Shown here: piece after piece, positions 21,277 to 32,530 of the stretch
Numbering within the stretch: position 1 is the first letter of the stretch
How the letters are laid out: the number at the start of each line of letters is the position of its first letter
Assembly: GCA_977006965.1 (NCBI GenBank)
Contig: OZ345378.1
Span: 1,116,001 to 1,180,000 of the forward strand
Source of the DNA: Phymatolithon calcareum
Lineage: Eukaryota > Rhodophyta > Florideophyceae > Hapalidiales
Reading direction: 5' to 3'
Length of the DNA: 64,000 nucleotides
Notes under the pieces: model-generated
What the model was told of the DNA's origin: nothing
The model's input: the letters and a program-made list of their open reading frames with translations, nothing else
Databases searched by the model: none
Translations under genes and position numbers: made by a program

Positions 21277-24200
21277 TGGCAACGATGAACGTCGGGGGAT
21301 AACCAGAAACCCCGGAGTACCTACATATGATGGTACGACATCATCGGTCTTACGGAGACGCATCTGAGATCCGACACCCGCATTCGGACCGATATGTTCT
21401 CAATAAACGCCCCAAGGCCCGAACTGATAACGTCGGATGGGCCTCGAAACCAAGATCCCGGGTCAAGAAGGCGAGGTACAGCGAGAAACTTCGGCGGAGT
21501 ATCACTGGTGTTCCGAAGGGGATGTGGAGTGAAAATAATCTTCAAATATGCAAAGATACACTTCCAAATCATTATCGCCAAACTAGGCAGCCTAAAAGTT
21601 GGGGTAGTGTATATGTCACCAAGGTCCACTCGTCAGGAAACCGACAAATGCCTCCAACTAATCAACAGGCATGCAATGGGTCAAGCCTTCATCTGTGGTG
21701 ACTGGAGCGCAAGACACAAGCTGGGAGACAGACAGTCAAACAGAAGGGCAACCAACTCGTCCAGTGGGCAGAAAGAAAAGGATGGGACATAAGAGAAAGC
21801 AAAGGACCGACATTCCAGACGAAGAAGTACGGCAGAAATATCGACTTCTTCGTCAAAAAAGGAATAACAATATCCGCGGCGAACTCTCTAGAGGACTTAT
21901 GGACAGGGACTACACAGCACAGGCTTGTATGAACGCGCCTTAGAAGCCGGCAAGATCGTGACCCGAACCAGTATAAGCGAACAATCAGTGTAAGAGACAG
22001 AGATGACACACAAACGAAAAATGAAATCAATGAACGAATGCGTAGTCTCATTGAGGACCTCAAGTTAAGTACCTCCCCCGAATCGGTATCCCATATCTAC
22101 ATGGTGATTGTGGACCTCGGAGGAAAGTCAAGAAAGGAATCCAAGAAAGACGTCGCGCTTCGTAAGTACCAAGAAGGCATTCCCGGAGTCATCGAAGACC
22201 TCAAAAAGTGCAACAATGTAGGAGATCTGCAACAGGTATACAAGAGACTTGTTAAAACCTGGTGCGATCCGTGGAAAACTAGAAAACGCACATCGGCACG
22301 CTATAAGTCATTTTGGAATATATAGCTCAACAAAATGGCACTGAAACGAAAGAAACTTTACCGGAAAGCCAGATCATCCCAATCACAGGAAGACTGGGCT
22401 TGTTACCACGAGTGTAAGTACCAAATCAGAACCTTGGTGAACAAGCGGAAGAAAGAGCAGTATCAAGAATACATTGCCGAGCTCGAGGAGAAGGATGGAC
22501 GAGCGGCTTTGAAGCAACTTGCCAAGATGAAAAAGAAAATTCGAAAAAGAAAACTAAGAAACGAGATGACAGGAAGCCCCATGAATTGCGCTAAATTCTC
22601 AGCCCATATCTCAACGACATGCCATAGCACCGAGAAGTGGCAACCCGGACTAAGAAAATTCTCCTGCACAGAGGACATGAGGACAAAAATTGAAGCGGCT
22701 ATCCGTAAAGTACCAAACGGAAATGCACCTGGTTTAGAAGAGGTGAAGGCTGAAATGCTAAAAGTCGATATATCGCTCAACGCCGAAGTGCTTACAGCCT
22801 TGTGGGAGGCGTGCGGGAGGTGTGGAGACACGCCTCTGCACTGGCAGAAAGCGCTCCTCGTCTCAATACACAAGAAGGGGGCACACGAGGACCCCGGAAA
22901 CTACCGACCGATTTCCTTGCTGAGCCACGCAAGGAAAATTATTGAGACAGCTATTGATATGAAGCTGCGTACAGTATACTCAAACCACTGGTATCAGCTT
23001 GGGTTCCAAAAAGGGAAGAGCACTGAACTGGCCATCCTAAGAGCTACTGAGCTATTAAAAGAGGACCAGAGATGTGTAGCAGTATTGGACCTTAAGGCTG
23101 CCTACGACACAGTACCGAGAGTACACTTGGTGAACAGAATGAGACATGTACTGCCCAAGGAGATCTGCACAATGGCCGAGGCGTTCTTGACAGCATCCTA
23201 GGTAGCAACAATTGGTGTGTTCACGCCGGTACACATCCGCGCCGAGGGAAATCAAGATAGAACGGGGACTCGGTTGTCGTGGCGGAGCTCATGCATCACC
23301 GGCTAGCGGGAGCTGCAGCGCTCGGCCACAACGGCCGTTATTCCCGATCCTCCCAGCTCCTCGGTCTGGAATCACCAACATGCCTTGTCCCCTGTGTCTG
23401 CGACCAACCTTGCATACCCCGAGTTTCGAAGATCATCTTCCGTCGGGGAGATTCCCTTTCCCGATTTTTCTGTCAACTTTTGTAGTAGTATGATTTGTTT
23501 TGTTCCCGCGTTTTCTTGTATTTCAATTTCATTGCATTCATGGCAATTGCCGAGCGGTAATTACCCTAGCCTAGATTCCGGCCGACGCCGCTAATGCAGA
23601 GCTGTCTGTCAACAGTTGGATCTGCGATGGCTAAAATAAAAGCTTGAGTGCACCTTCCCATGCGGGAAGGGGGTAACCATTCTGGTGCCCAATTTGTCGC
23701 CGACGAAACACGCGCAGACGCGAGCCCAGACGGGAGTACGAACATGGTGATGCGAACAGGAACTGGTTTCTAGTGGACAGGAGGGTCCCACAAGGGTCCC
23801 CGCTCAGTCCAAGCCTCTACAAAATCTTCATGGATGAATTCGCAGAGCGACTGAGTCGGGCATCAAAAACCTGGGTTGAATTATCGGCTATCCTCTTCGC
23901 AGACGATGTTCTTCTCTCTGCGAAATCACCCGCTGCACTGTAAGGATTATTGGATATAGCTACCCAATGGGCAAAAGAGCGAGAGATGACTTGGAACACT
24001 AAACAAGGGAAAAGCGAAGTCCTCGAATCAGAGGAAACATTGGGCAAGACATTCAAGCTAGCGAACAAGGTAATAGCACAAGTTCCGGAGGTCACGTACC
24101 TTGGAATATCCCTAGACCCCGGAGGAGTCTCAGATACGTTAATAATGCAACAACTAAAGAAAGCAAGGACGGAAGTGCACGAGTTGCGTACACTGGGAGT

Positions 24201-24399
24201 GTTCAAGAAAGGGCTGAGTATACAGAAGTGTATTCATATATACAAGGCACTAGTACAGCCACGCTGGGAGTACGCAATGCACTTATTTCCCTGGACAGAA
24301 GACGTACAAAATGCCGTCAAGGAAGTAGAAGCAATATTCTTCAATCAAGTTTTCGGGCCACTCGCCCGAGGAAGGACGGATAGGCTCCGTCTCATGTGA
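21277..24399 (+). pseudogene. LINE ORF2 (endonuclease-reverse transcriptase)
   Basis: The endonuclease part shows IIGLTETHLRSD near 21345-21380, GVVYMSPRS near 21600 and ICGDWSARH near 21693, matching exonuclease-endonuclease-phosphatase motifs. The RT part has HWQKALLVSIHKKG, NYRPISLLS and VLDLKAAYDTV (catalytic Asp) up to 23200. After an insertion it resumes with RVPQGSPLSPSLYK near 23787 and LFADDVLLSA near 23895-23924 (the FADD catalytic box). It ends at 24399 with QVFGPLARGR, the part also found in the truncated copy. Frameshifts occur near 21400, 21780 and 21940, and a stop lies at 23941. Confidence 0.85.
23200..23760. other. Foreign segment inside the LINE RT domain
   Basis: RT homology stops shortly after FLTAS (23200) and returns with the RVPQGSPLSP box near 23787. 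The 0.5 kb between does not encode the expected RT residues. It includes an AAAATAAAAG stretch near 23632. I could not define exact ends or a target duplication, so it may be a short insertion or a replaced segment. Confidence 0.5.
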
Positions 24400-25191
24400 C
24401 GGATCCAGGCGGCCGCACATAGACGAGAAATTTTGACCTTCAAAATGCTGAGAAGGAACAAGGCGAAAGAACGTATGTATTCAAACGAAGTGCCCGGAAG
24501 AAGAAACAACCATGAATGGCAGTACACGAGGAAATATATCGCCGCGATGGAGACCAGAGAGCCGTTCGGTGAAGCTGTAAAGCATATCCAAACAAACCAA
24601 TCTTGACAAGAACTTCGATCGAAATTTCTGGAAATGGAAGGAGACCGCCTAGAATCGAAGCGGAAAAGAAAGATACCATACGACAAGACAAGAGAAATGC
24701 CAGCAATCCTCAAGTTCCCCAAGGTGAAGCACAGACAACTCGCGCTGCAGTATGCTTGTGGAAGATTTCCACAGGTGTCAACAACAAGTATGACTGAAGA
24801 ATTCGGCACCAGAGCCAGAGAGCATATGGAGACCCTTGAACGCACGCTAGCAGGGTGCGAACTTGAAGGAGAAAAACGACTGGAAACAGAAAAGGCACTA
24901 GATGAGTTCTTACTATTTAGCAAGACACTCATAGAACGCATGGAGAACGAAGAAGGCCTGTATTAATCCGCAGAATGCAAGGCAGAAAGTGGTCGAGTCC
25001 AAGCACCAACAATCCCGTAGAGGACTGAGATAGGACTACTTTGAGTCCTGATTTTTCCGGTCCGCCATACTGATGGACGTTTCGTGAGCTGCACAAAGGT
25101 AGGTAGCATCAGAGGAAGCCTTGCCCATATCTTTGGATGTCTGTTGGGCTTTTAAATAAACATGAAAGGAAAAAAATAGAACCAAATTTGA

Positions 25192-25430
25192 GTTTCGGAG
25201 AAATAGGATTGGTGAACGATTTATCGATACCCACACCAAGGAGGAGTGATGGCGTTAGACACGAGTAGATGCCGTGCACTTCACCCAACACGTGCAAAGT
25301 GCTAGCGTACTGTTTTATTAGGAAGAGAAACACTATATTTAAGGGCACCACACTTTGCGCTTAGGTAGGAGAAGGTGTGCTCCTGAGGCTAGAAATAGCG
25401 TTCCCCAGAAGGATCATTAAGTAAAAGGAG
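25192..25430 (+). repeat. Remaining 3' end of the copia relic, possible LTR
   Basis: After the LINE's target duplication the copia frame continues for about 20 codons to a stop. A purine-rich AAGGAGGAG then precedes TGATGGCG, a plausible polypurine tract and LTR start near 25246. A TATA-like ACTATATTTAAGG lies at about 25331-25343. The matching 5' LTR is not in the window, so the LTR call is tentative. Confidence 0.4.
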
Positions 25431-25849
25431 GCAACCAAGCCAAGACGCACAATTGCGGTGCTAGACCCCAAGGAAGAGGTCTCATCATCCATTACTGTAA
25501 CAGCTCTGAATAGCAGCTGAATTGTGAATCAGGGAGCAAGAACAAGAATGTCAGCACAAGAAGAATGGATAGAACAAAACAACAGATGAAAATGGAAGAC
25601 TGGATGCAGCTGAGGACATGTATAGGATGTCGCCTGAAAAGTAAGGGACCGGCTATGATGAGGAGTCACGAGTGACGCCACAAGGGCGTGATTTTGGTCT
25701 GAAGGGGCCCGCGGGGCCACAAGGGACCGCAATCACACCCGCGGGACTACCGAGTGTTGTATCATGCCATGCAGAGTCCAGAGCGACCTGCCAAAGAATG
25801 CGGGTGCAGACGTAGGAAAAATCGAAGTGGGGGATCGGGCTGCTGGAGT
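25431..25849. other. No gene seen
   Basis: Short ORFs only, none recognisable. The stretch contains small inverted GC-rich words (for example around 25705-25745). Confidence 0.5.
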
Positions 25850-26588
25850 TTAGGACCTCTTCATGTTGAATATTTTGTAAGAGCTGTTAACCAGAGATAT
25901 CCAATTCTTTTTGTACTTGGCACCTTCAACGGTAAAGAAGTGTTTGTAGTGCCAAGTAAAGACATAGGAACGACATGGGTCAAAAATCCTTCCAAGAATC
26001 TGGCTGCATTGGTAATATTCCTTCAGCCTGCAGTTTCGTATCAATGACGTGCTGATGTTGTTAATGATGAGAAGAGCTTCGCACATGTAGTTGAGCTTCT
26101 CCTTGTTACCCCATTGAACGCTGGCAATTAGCAAGGCCATGGCAAAATCGATGTCGCCGTGCGGCAAAGGAAGATTCCCCCACAGATGGTGGCAATTCGG
26201 GGGTACAGATGCTAGTTGTTACAGGGGTGAGGTTGCACCAATCTAATCATGGCATAAGTTTTCTCAGATTTTCCTTGGTGCGCCCGTGCCTGCGGGCAAA
26301 TTTATACCCCTGAAAGAGTCGGTTGAAAGTATCTCTGTCCTTTGAGAAAACGGTGACGAGCATTCCAAAGCCCATGCCTTCAGAACTGGAAGCGCTGCAG
26401 TTTGGTATCCCGGATTTGTTGTGGACAGATTTTTCGCCCATTTCCCATTTTACACGTGAACGAAACTGGCTGCTATGCTGCTCAATGTATTTCTGGACGT
26501 AGCGGTTGTAGATTTCTTCGAGGTTGCTGTCTGAAATTGTGCCCAGTATCCCTGTAGGTGGATGTCCTGTGGCGCAGAATGTAAACAA
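25850..26588 (-). pseudogene. Glycoside hydrolase family 8 (cellulase-type) relic
   Basis: Two minus-strand frames join into a GH8-like domain. The first (26588 to 26247) has SSSEGMGFGMLVTVFSKD, matching the GH8 signature SEGxGYGM with the catalytic Glu, followed by the expected spacing to NLRKLMP. The second (26167 to 25850) has HGDIDFAMALLIASVQWG, matching the (D)GDLDIAYALLLADxQWG box, then a region like the R-x-S-x(5-7)-H-x-x-x-F segment. The two are separated by a TGA at 26247 and an apparent one-base slip in a G run near 26176. The C-terminal part is missing. GH8 enzymes cleave beta-1,4-glucans and are best known from bacteria, including cellulose-synthesis operons. Confidence 0.75.
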
Positions 26589-26599
26589 ATCTTGTGCCC

Positions 26600-27666
26600 T
26601 ACCTTAGGGACCATCTCCTTATTGATAAACTGGTACCTTTTATTTCTCTACGCGGACACTATACCCTTTTGGCTACCCGACTAATTACGTGTATGTCGCC
26701 CAGCAGGACATGGACGGCAGTACATGCAACTTGCATGGATTGCCAAGTGCTATGTAACCTAATGCTACTGCGCGTTTAAATCTAAACCCGTGAAATAGAT
26801 ACCGCGCAAGGTAACATGTAATTTCCTTTTTCGGGTCGCGGAGTCCAAGCAATATCCAAGGACTCCACTGCTACGATTCCATTGCGTGTAAATCACTAGG
26901 GATACAAGACGTACGGTCGTGGGGCACGTGAATAAAGAAGCAAAAGTAGAAATGCAAATGTGAAGTAACACATATCGGATTCTGTAGAGCGGAAGGTGCA
27001 GAGGTTCAGGGAAGAGGTAACTATGTTGTGTCCGGAGACTGCAACTCCTCAGGGCCGCGCTTAAAGAACAGAATAACAATATAGAGTAGCTGGGGATTAA
27101 TGCGTCACTGATCAGCCGATGGTGTGCACTTGCGCAGAAGTGAATGTATCCGGACGGAATGAGCGAGCACGAACTCATGGCATCATCGCAATGCTCTGCA
27201 CGAATCGCTTTTCTGCCAAAATTGTAAACTGTTTTTAGCTGAGATTCTCGTCACGGACTATTCGATACGATGATCTGACAAAGTCATCCATCGTAGGTTA
27301 CTGCCTTACTAATTCCCGCCGTTCGTGTCCCCCATGTAGCATAAAAAACATTTTTCACAACTTTTCGCAACCTGTCGTCATTTCCGACATCTTTCGACTT
27401 TCGGTGATCTCACGTTTCAGCCCCGCAAACTCGCTCTCTACAGCAGCTGCATGGCCTACTACCGACCTTTGCACTACACAGCTGATAGTTGCCGGCGTAA
27501 AGGTTTTACCGCTGTGGTCCGATATGCACCATTATCTTTCCATCTTTATGTCTGTGAAGCCATCTAACTCTTCACAGCCAAAGATAGCAAGCGAAGTGTG
27601 TGGCGCCAGCCGTGTGGTGGTCCCGAGTCGAGTCGATTCTAATGTATCGTGCTGTTCAGTATCAAG
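26600..27666. other. No gene recognised
   Basis: Holds a 137-codon minus frame (26765-27178) and a 95-codon plus frame (27404-27691) with no recognisable similarity, hydrophobic pattern or motif. Probably non-coding. Confidence 0.45.
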
Positions 27667-27680
27667 TCTCACTCTAGGCC

Positions 27681-27960
27681 TGAGCTCCTAACCATGGTTC
27701 AGGCTGTGGACAAGTAATGACTGCCCGCAACTTGAAATCACAGCGTGTCACAAGACAGGGGAGTCATTTTCTCCCTCGAGGTCCCGAAGGAGACCAGAGG
27801 TGGGTTTTTGTAGTCCACTGAATCGTGTTACGCCAACAAGAAAAGAAACTCTTCCATAGAGAGAATCTAGCCAAAACCTCTTGGCCCAAGGAAAGTTGCC
27901 CGAAGCGTCAGCAGATGCGTTTGTAATTTTTAAATAAAAATCTACCTTTCTTCTTTTTCT
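27681..27960 (+). mobile_element. SINE-like element, copy 2
   Basis: A 280-bp unit flanked by the perfect 14-bp duplication TCTCACTCTAGGCC (27667-27680 and 27961-27974). It aligns with copy 1 through the ACTTGAAAT-ACAGCGTGTCAC, GGTCCCGAAGGAGACCAGAGG and AAAACCTCTTGGCCC blocks and ends in (TTCTT)n. The long target duplication and simple-repeat tail indicate retrotransposition. Confidence 0.93.
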
Positions 27961-28149
27961 TCTCACTCTAGGCCACAGAACAGCGTAGTGAGATCGGGGG
28001 CGTGCGGTGATACAGTGTGCAAATGCTGCTAGAGTAAATTACACCCCCACACTACGAACACTTCATCGGTTCAAAAATATTCGACGATGCGTCTTCGCAT
28101 TGGGAGGTGTACACAATTACGCATCTGCGTCAGACAGAAGCACATACGC

Positions 28150-28670
28150 CTGCTGAGTTCCTTCCACTATATTGTGTCGCGTGCAAGATTTACTGCGCAC
28201 ACTTAGACTATCACAATTGCTGGGCATCATCGTATGCTATCTAGTACAGTATCGACATCCTATAGCAACATTCCAAGCATAGCTGGTAGTTACATGTCTA
28301 CATATGATAGTGCTTGGAAACAGTATAAAGCGTGATTGCAGCTCACCATCTGGGAGAGGGAAGAGGAACCAGAGCCAGATCAACCATAAGAACAATTTCC
28401 GTACGATTGCCCTCTATAGGATGGCCCTCTATAGCTTCTGGGCCATCCTACGGAAATTGTTCTTATAGTTGATCTGGCTCAGGTTCCTCTTCCCTCCCCC
28501 AGATGGTGCTCTGCAACCACGCTTTATACTGTTTCCAAGCACTATCATATGTAGACATGTAACTACCAGCTATGCTTGGAGCTTGCTCAGAAATTGCGGT
28601 AGTCAAAGTGTGCGTGGTAAATCTTGCACGCAACACAATATCGTGGAAGGAGGGCAGCAAGCGTATGTGC
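28150..28670. repeat. Half-kilobase palindrome
   Basis: Left arm about 28150-28418 and right arm about 28430-28670 are inverted copies; for example TCCAAGCATAGCTGGTAGTT at 28272 pairs with its complement near 28561, and AAGAACAATTTCCGTA with TACGGAAATTGTTCTT. The left arm carries about 50 extra bases. A minus-strand frame (28463-28846) runs out of the palindrome and includes SYMSTYDSAWKQYKAWL, which looks like the N-terminal DNA-binding helix region of a tyrosine recombinase. That similarity is weak. Confidence 0.8.
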
Positions 28671-29608
28671 TTGTGTCCAACGTAGATGTGTATTTGTCTA
28701 CAGAGGAGAGCGGGAAGAATGCTCCAAACACAGTTATTGGAATGTCGTCCGTGCCATTGCGCAGCAGCAAACTCCACTCCCGTGACTGGACGGTTGCCTG
28801 CTATCCCGATTGTATCAGTCTGGCGCACCAGCTGCCTCACCAGCACCTATCCATGAATTCTGATAGAATGCGTAGCCGTCCTAGAGACGCTGTCACCGAA
28901 CACTACGACAAACCAAATGAGGAGGAAAAAGACGGCGAAATACTACTACTGCGGCGTCGTTAATCAGTGCCCGAATTTGAATTAGGTGTTTGTGGTAGAT
29001 GGGAGACGTCCGGTATGGCAGGTTGTAATCAATGAGTGATAATATTGTGTTTATCTTGAGAATGAGTGATAGTCTAAGATGCGATCGGGATCGCGATTTA
29101 AATAAGGGCGGGAACAAGCAATTGCACACCCTACAAAAAAGGGGGAGTACTAACCGACACTAGGCAAGTAGTACGCTGAGTGCTAGTCGGTGTCTGTGAT
29201 TAATCCGTTGGCTCCTCTTTGAAGAGTCGTTCACTATACTGTGATGACAGTGTCGGTGGATAGATTGCATGAAGCCGTTATAGAGCTACTATGGTGATAA
29301 TTGTACACTGGCAATGTGCACTGGCACCAGAAGCGGCTGGTATTGGCGTTCTAAATTCCGGCATAGGTTCTGCGATCAGGAATAACGCACTATGCTTCCG
29401 GCAAACTTCATGGCTGGAAGGCAATCGGAAGTCTACTTAAGAAGTTCTCCCTTCGTAGTTTTAGTAGAGAGCATCTCATCAGAGAGAGATCACCCCTTTT
29501 CAAGATAAACTCAACATTATCTTTACACTCTCAGTGATTACAGAAATTTCTTTCCTTCAGGAAAATGTCTGAGTGTTAAGAGGAAGATTGTTAAGGTTTG
29601 ATTTGGAA

Positions 29609-30501
29609 ATGGATGACCATCGAACCATGGAGAGTGTAAGTCTTTCGTCAGCGCAACCCACCGATCGGCAACCAACCGCCGCGCTATTCAAAACCGTTAG
29701 CGACCCGATATTACGGAGTCTCGACCCAAAAGTTGTGACAAAGTTTTTTAAGGAGAAGAAACGGTACGAAGATGAGGTCAACGAGAATAAGAAGGAAGTC
29801 TCGTCGATGACAGAGGCCTCTTACAAGGTGCCAATCGATAGGAGCCGTCTCGAGTCTATGTTCTTCCTAGGGAAGTTCAATGACATATCACGAGCTAAAC
29901 AGCTGGAGCACTGACATCGAACGATATTCAAAACTTTATTGAAGGTTTGGTGCAGAAGAATGAAGACGAACAGGTACAGCCGTAAATCATAGAGAAGGCT
30001 TTACACAGCTTTCGAATGCCAATACACATCGCACAAGTGGAGACAAGGATTCTGGAATTTGCTACAGAGTTCTTCTCAAGATTAGAAGAAGGTGGGTACC
30101 CGAGCTTCAAGCAAAACAATGCAAAGGAAACCATAGCCCTCATGCAGGATAAGCTATTTCCAGCAAATTTGAAGAAGGTAATGGAAAGGCACCTCGAATA
30201 TCAGCAAGTAATGAAGGGGGACGTCAGAGCCTATATCAATTTATTGTGCAATGAAGCTGAAATATCGCAAAAGGCAGAAGGTATGCACCCTAAGGGCACA
30301 CCTTCAACACCGAATAATACGCAAACGTCTGGATCCCAAGTGGACACGAAACCAAAGAAATGGATTCCAGTATCTCCAAATCCTCTATGTAAGACAAAAG
30401 GAAAAAAGCATTTTCTAAGCGACTGCGAAGATTGTGAGGAAAATGAGAAGATCGGCTACTGGAGGAACACAAGAAGAAGAAAAAGAATCAAAAAGGCGTG
30501 A
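29609..30501 (+). pseudogene. Retrotransposon Gag
   Basis: Two pieces (to 29914, then 30016-30501) correspond to the first 300 residues of the intact Gag-protease at 41306. Both have the RLEEGGYPSFKxNN segment and the Cys-rich NPLCKTKGKKHFLSDCEDC motif, likely a zinc-binding RNA-capture region. Frameshifts near 29905 and a stop near 29985 break it. Confidence 0.75.
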
Positions 30502-30573
30502 AGAAAGTGTCGAGCCAAAAAAAGCGACGCATATCCAAATAATACCACACTCATCAAGGCAATATTTGGGGGA

Positions 30574-31920
30574 GTGTATACAAGAATGATATGCGCAGAT
30601 GCGAGATCAGATATCAATCTGATGCCTCCGGACCTCTATGCAACGTTAATGGAAACCGGAGCCCGAATTGAAACAAAGACGTTCCAAGATGAAAGCAAAT
30701 TTACGTTCATATTAAACATGGATTGGCAGCAGCAACCAATTCAGAGAAGGAACCTATATATATATATGTCTTGCAATAAGGAGGTGAAAGTTACAACAGA
30801 ACTCTTCATCCGTCATGCAAAAACGCTTACAATACGAGAATTGGTGTGGCAGGTTGCAAATCAAGAGGTTGAGGAGCCTCTACGTGGACGACCAATACTC
30901 GAAGCACTTGGACTGGACACAAAAGGCGTCCTTGAAGCAGCATGTGATCGATATGAAGGTGTTCTGCAAGCTAATGATCTTATCGAAGAAAAACAATACC
31001 TTGAAGGATCTAATACGAGAATTATGTCAAATGGAGTATATCATTCCGACAAGGCAACTTATGATTACGATGACGGATCTGACAGTGATCAAGACTGGTT
31101 GGACTTGGGTATAGATTCCAAAGAAGAGATGGACGAAGCTCTGACCAAAATGGTGACTAAAGCAGCGGAAGAAGGGCTGAAAAAATCTGTACAGGAGACG
31201 TTAGGCGAGATGCTAGAAACGTATCGAGATTTGTTAAGTTTACGCCTTGGAAATGAGCACCCTGCTAAGGTCGAGCCGATGAAAGTCCTATTGAAGCCCG
31301 ACACAACACCAGTGATACGCAAGCAGAGGCGATACAAAGCAGGCCAACGCGATTTCATGTTTAAATATATATCTAAGCCACAGGAGTATGGATTTATTGC
31401 GCCTAACTCAAACGCAACGTGGGCCGCGGGACCCCTAATGGTACCCAAAGCACCACCAGCAAATTATCTAATGACATTCGATCTAACCCCGGGGAATGCA
31501 AGGACTGCACCTGTATCATGGCCAATGTCGAACATTGATGCAGAACTCATGGATGTCGCTGGGAGTAAATTCTTTGCTACGATGGACTTTTGCAGCGGGT
31601 ATTGGCAACTACCCCTGGACGAAGAAGGTCAGAATGCGCACAGTTTTCACACGCCATTTGGGATATTCAAACCATTACGGACAGTACAATGTGCGATGAA
31701 CAGCGGAGAGAATTTTCAATCCCAAGTCGAACCGTGCTTTGTGAGCCTGGGAGACTTTTTCAAGGCTTGGCTTGACGATTTTCTGTTTCACGCAAAAACA
31801 GAACCAAGTCTTTTAAATGCATTGAGAGATTTCTCAAGATTTGTGAGCAGAGAAAACTCAAAATCAGCGCAAGAAAATCTATGCTTTTCACCAAGCAAGT
31901 ACGTTGGTGTGGCCGATTGA
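30574..31920 (+). pseudogene. Retrotransposon protease and partial reverse transcriptase
   Basis: A 448-codon frame: an aspartic-protease region with CADARSDINLMPPDLY, then the linker to an RT domain containing KFFATMDFCSGYWQLPLDEE (catalytic Asp), SFHTPFGIF and AWLDDFLFHA (the DD box, unusual F after DD). It ends shortly after; a shifted frame carries RWCGRLIDVAERASK. This is the RT missing from the related element at 41019-43492. Confidence 0.8.
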
Positions 31921-31981
31921 TTGACGTGGCGGAAAGAGCCAGCAAGAATCGGGTGAGACAAATCAATAACACAACAAAAAC

Positions 31982-32410
31982 ATGCACATCGTGAGTCACC
32001 AATTTCAATTAGGTGATTTTGTGGATGCACTTATTCCGGACAGCAAGAAGAAGCACAAACTGCAGTTCAAATGGATCGGACCTAAGCGAGTCACTGCAAT
32101 TGTCAGTGGATTGGTCTACGATGTGATAAGCATAGTGGATGGGAAAACGGATCGGGTTCATGCAAGCAGAATGAAATTGTACCGTGCTGATGTTGACGGA
32201 AAAAAGGCAAGCAATAAGCAGCCAAAACAAGCAGAACATTCTGAGACTAACTACGAGATGATTGAAAAACTCGTAGATATAGGAGAAGCACCAGATGAAA
32301 TCTTCGTTCAAGCTCAGTGGGTCAAGTTTGCTGGACAAAAGTGATTGGACTTGGCAGAAGATTCAATACCTGATCTTCGTGGTAAACTGTGCAGGGCACA
32401 TCACGCCCGT
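31982..32410 (+). pseudogene. Integrase C-terminus with chromodomain
   Basis: The frame starting MHIVSHQFQLGDFVDALIP continues through KWIGPKRVTAIVSGLVYDV and VHASRMKLYRA, as in chromovirus integrases, then NYEMIEKLVDIG ... AQWVKFAG, a chromodomain. A frameshift at about 32340 moves the last part (SDWTWQKIQYL) to another frame. Chromodomains steer integration to marked chromatin in this clade. Confidence 0.75.
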
Positions 32411-32530
32411 CGCGACTGGATTTAATAACGAACGAGTGCATGTGGTCAAGGAAATGCTAGGGGTGCTGTGCTGTATCCGTTGCGGATGCAATGCTTCCAA
32501 ATGTGATCCCACTTCGGGATGGTGGACAGA

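Larger units (their letters stand above)
19293..25177 (+). mobile_element. LINE (non-LTR retrotransposon), near full length
   Basis: A 5.9-kb element flanked by the 14-bp duplication AGAACCAAATTTGA (19279-19292 and 25178-25191) and ending in an A-rich tail. It carries two coding regions: ORF1 with a zinc-ribbon and coiled coil, then ORF2 with an AP-like endonuclease and a reverse transcriptase. Both are broken, and a 0.5-kb foreign segment lies inside the RT region. The 3' end matches two truncated copies in the window (14440-15580 plus, 47282-47501 minus). Confidence 0.92.
29460..32530 (+). mobile_element. Ty3/gypsy chromovirus, internally deleted
   Basis: From 29460 the sequence resembles the 3' end of the LTR at 41019 (GAGAGAGATCACCCC ... 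CAGTGATTACAG) and then the same leader AAATTTCTTTCCT. Gag, protease and half of an RT follow to 31920, then a jump to the integrase C-terminus with a chromodomain (31982-32400). RNase H and most of the integrase are missing. The upstream part of the LTR is divergent and no 3' LTR is found, so the element is old and incomplete. Confidence 0.85.

Noticed and set aside
28469-28963. 164-codon plus-strand frame
   Set aside because: It overlaps the palindrome and its opposite frame; no recognisable similarity.
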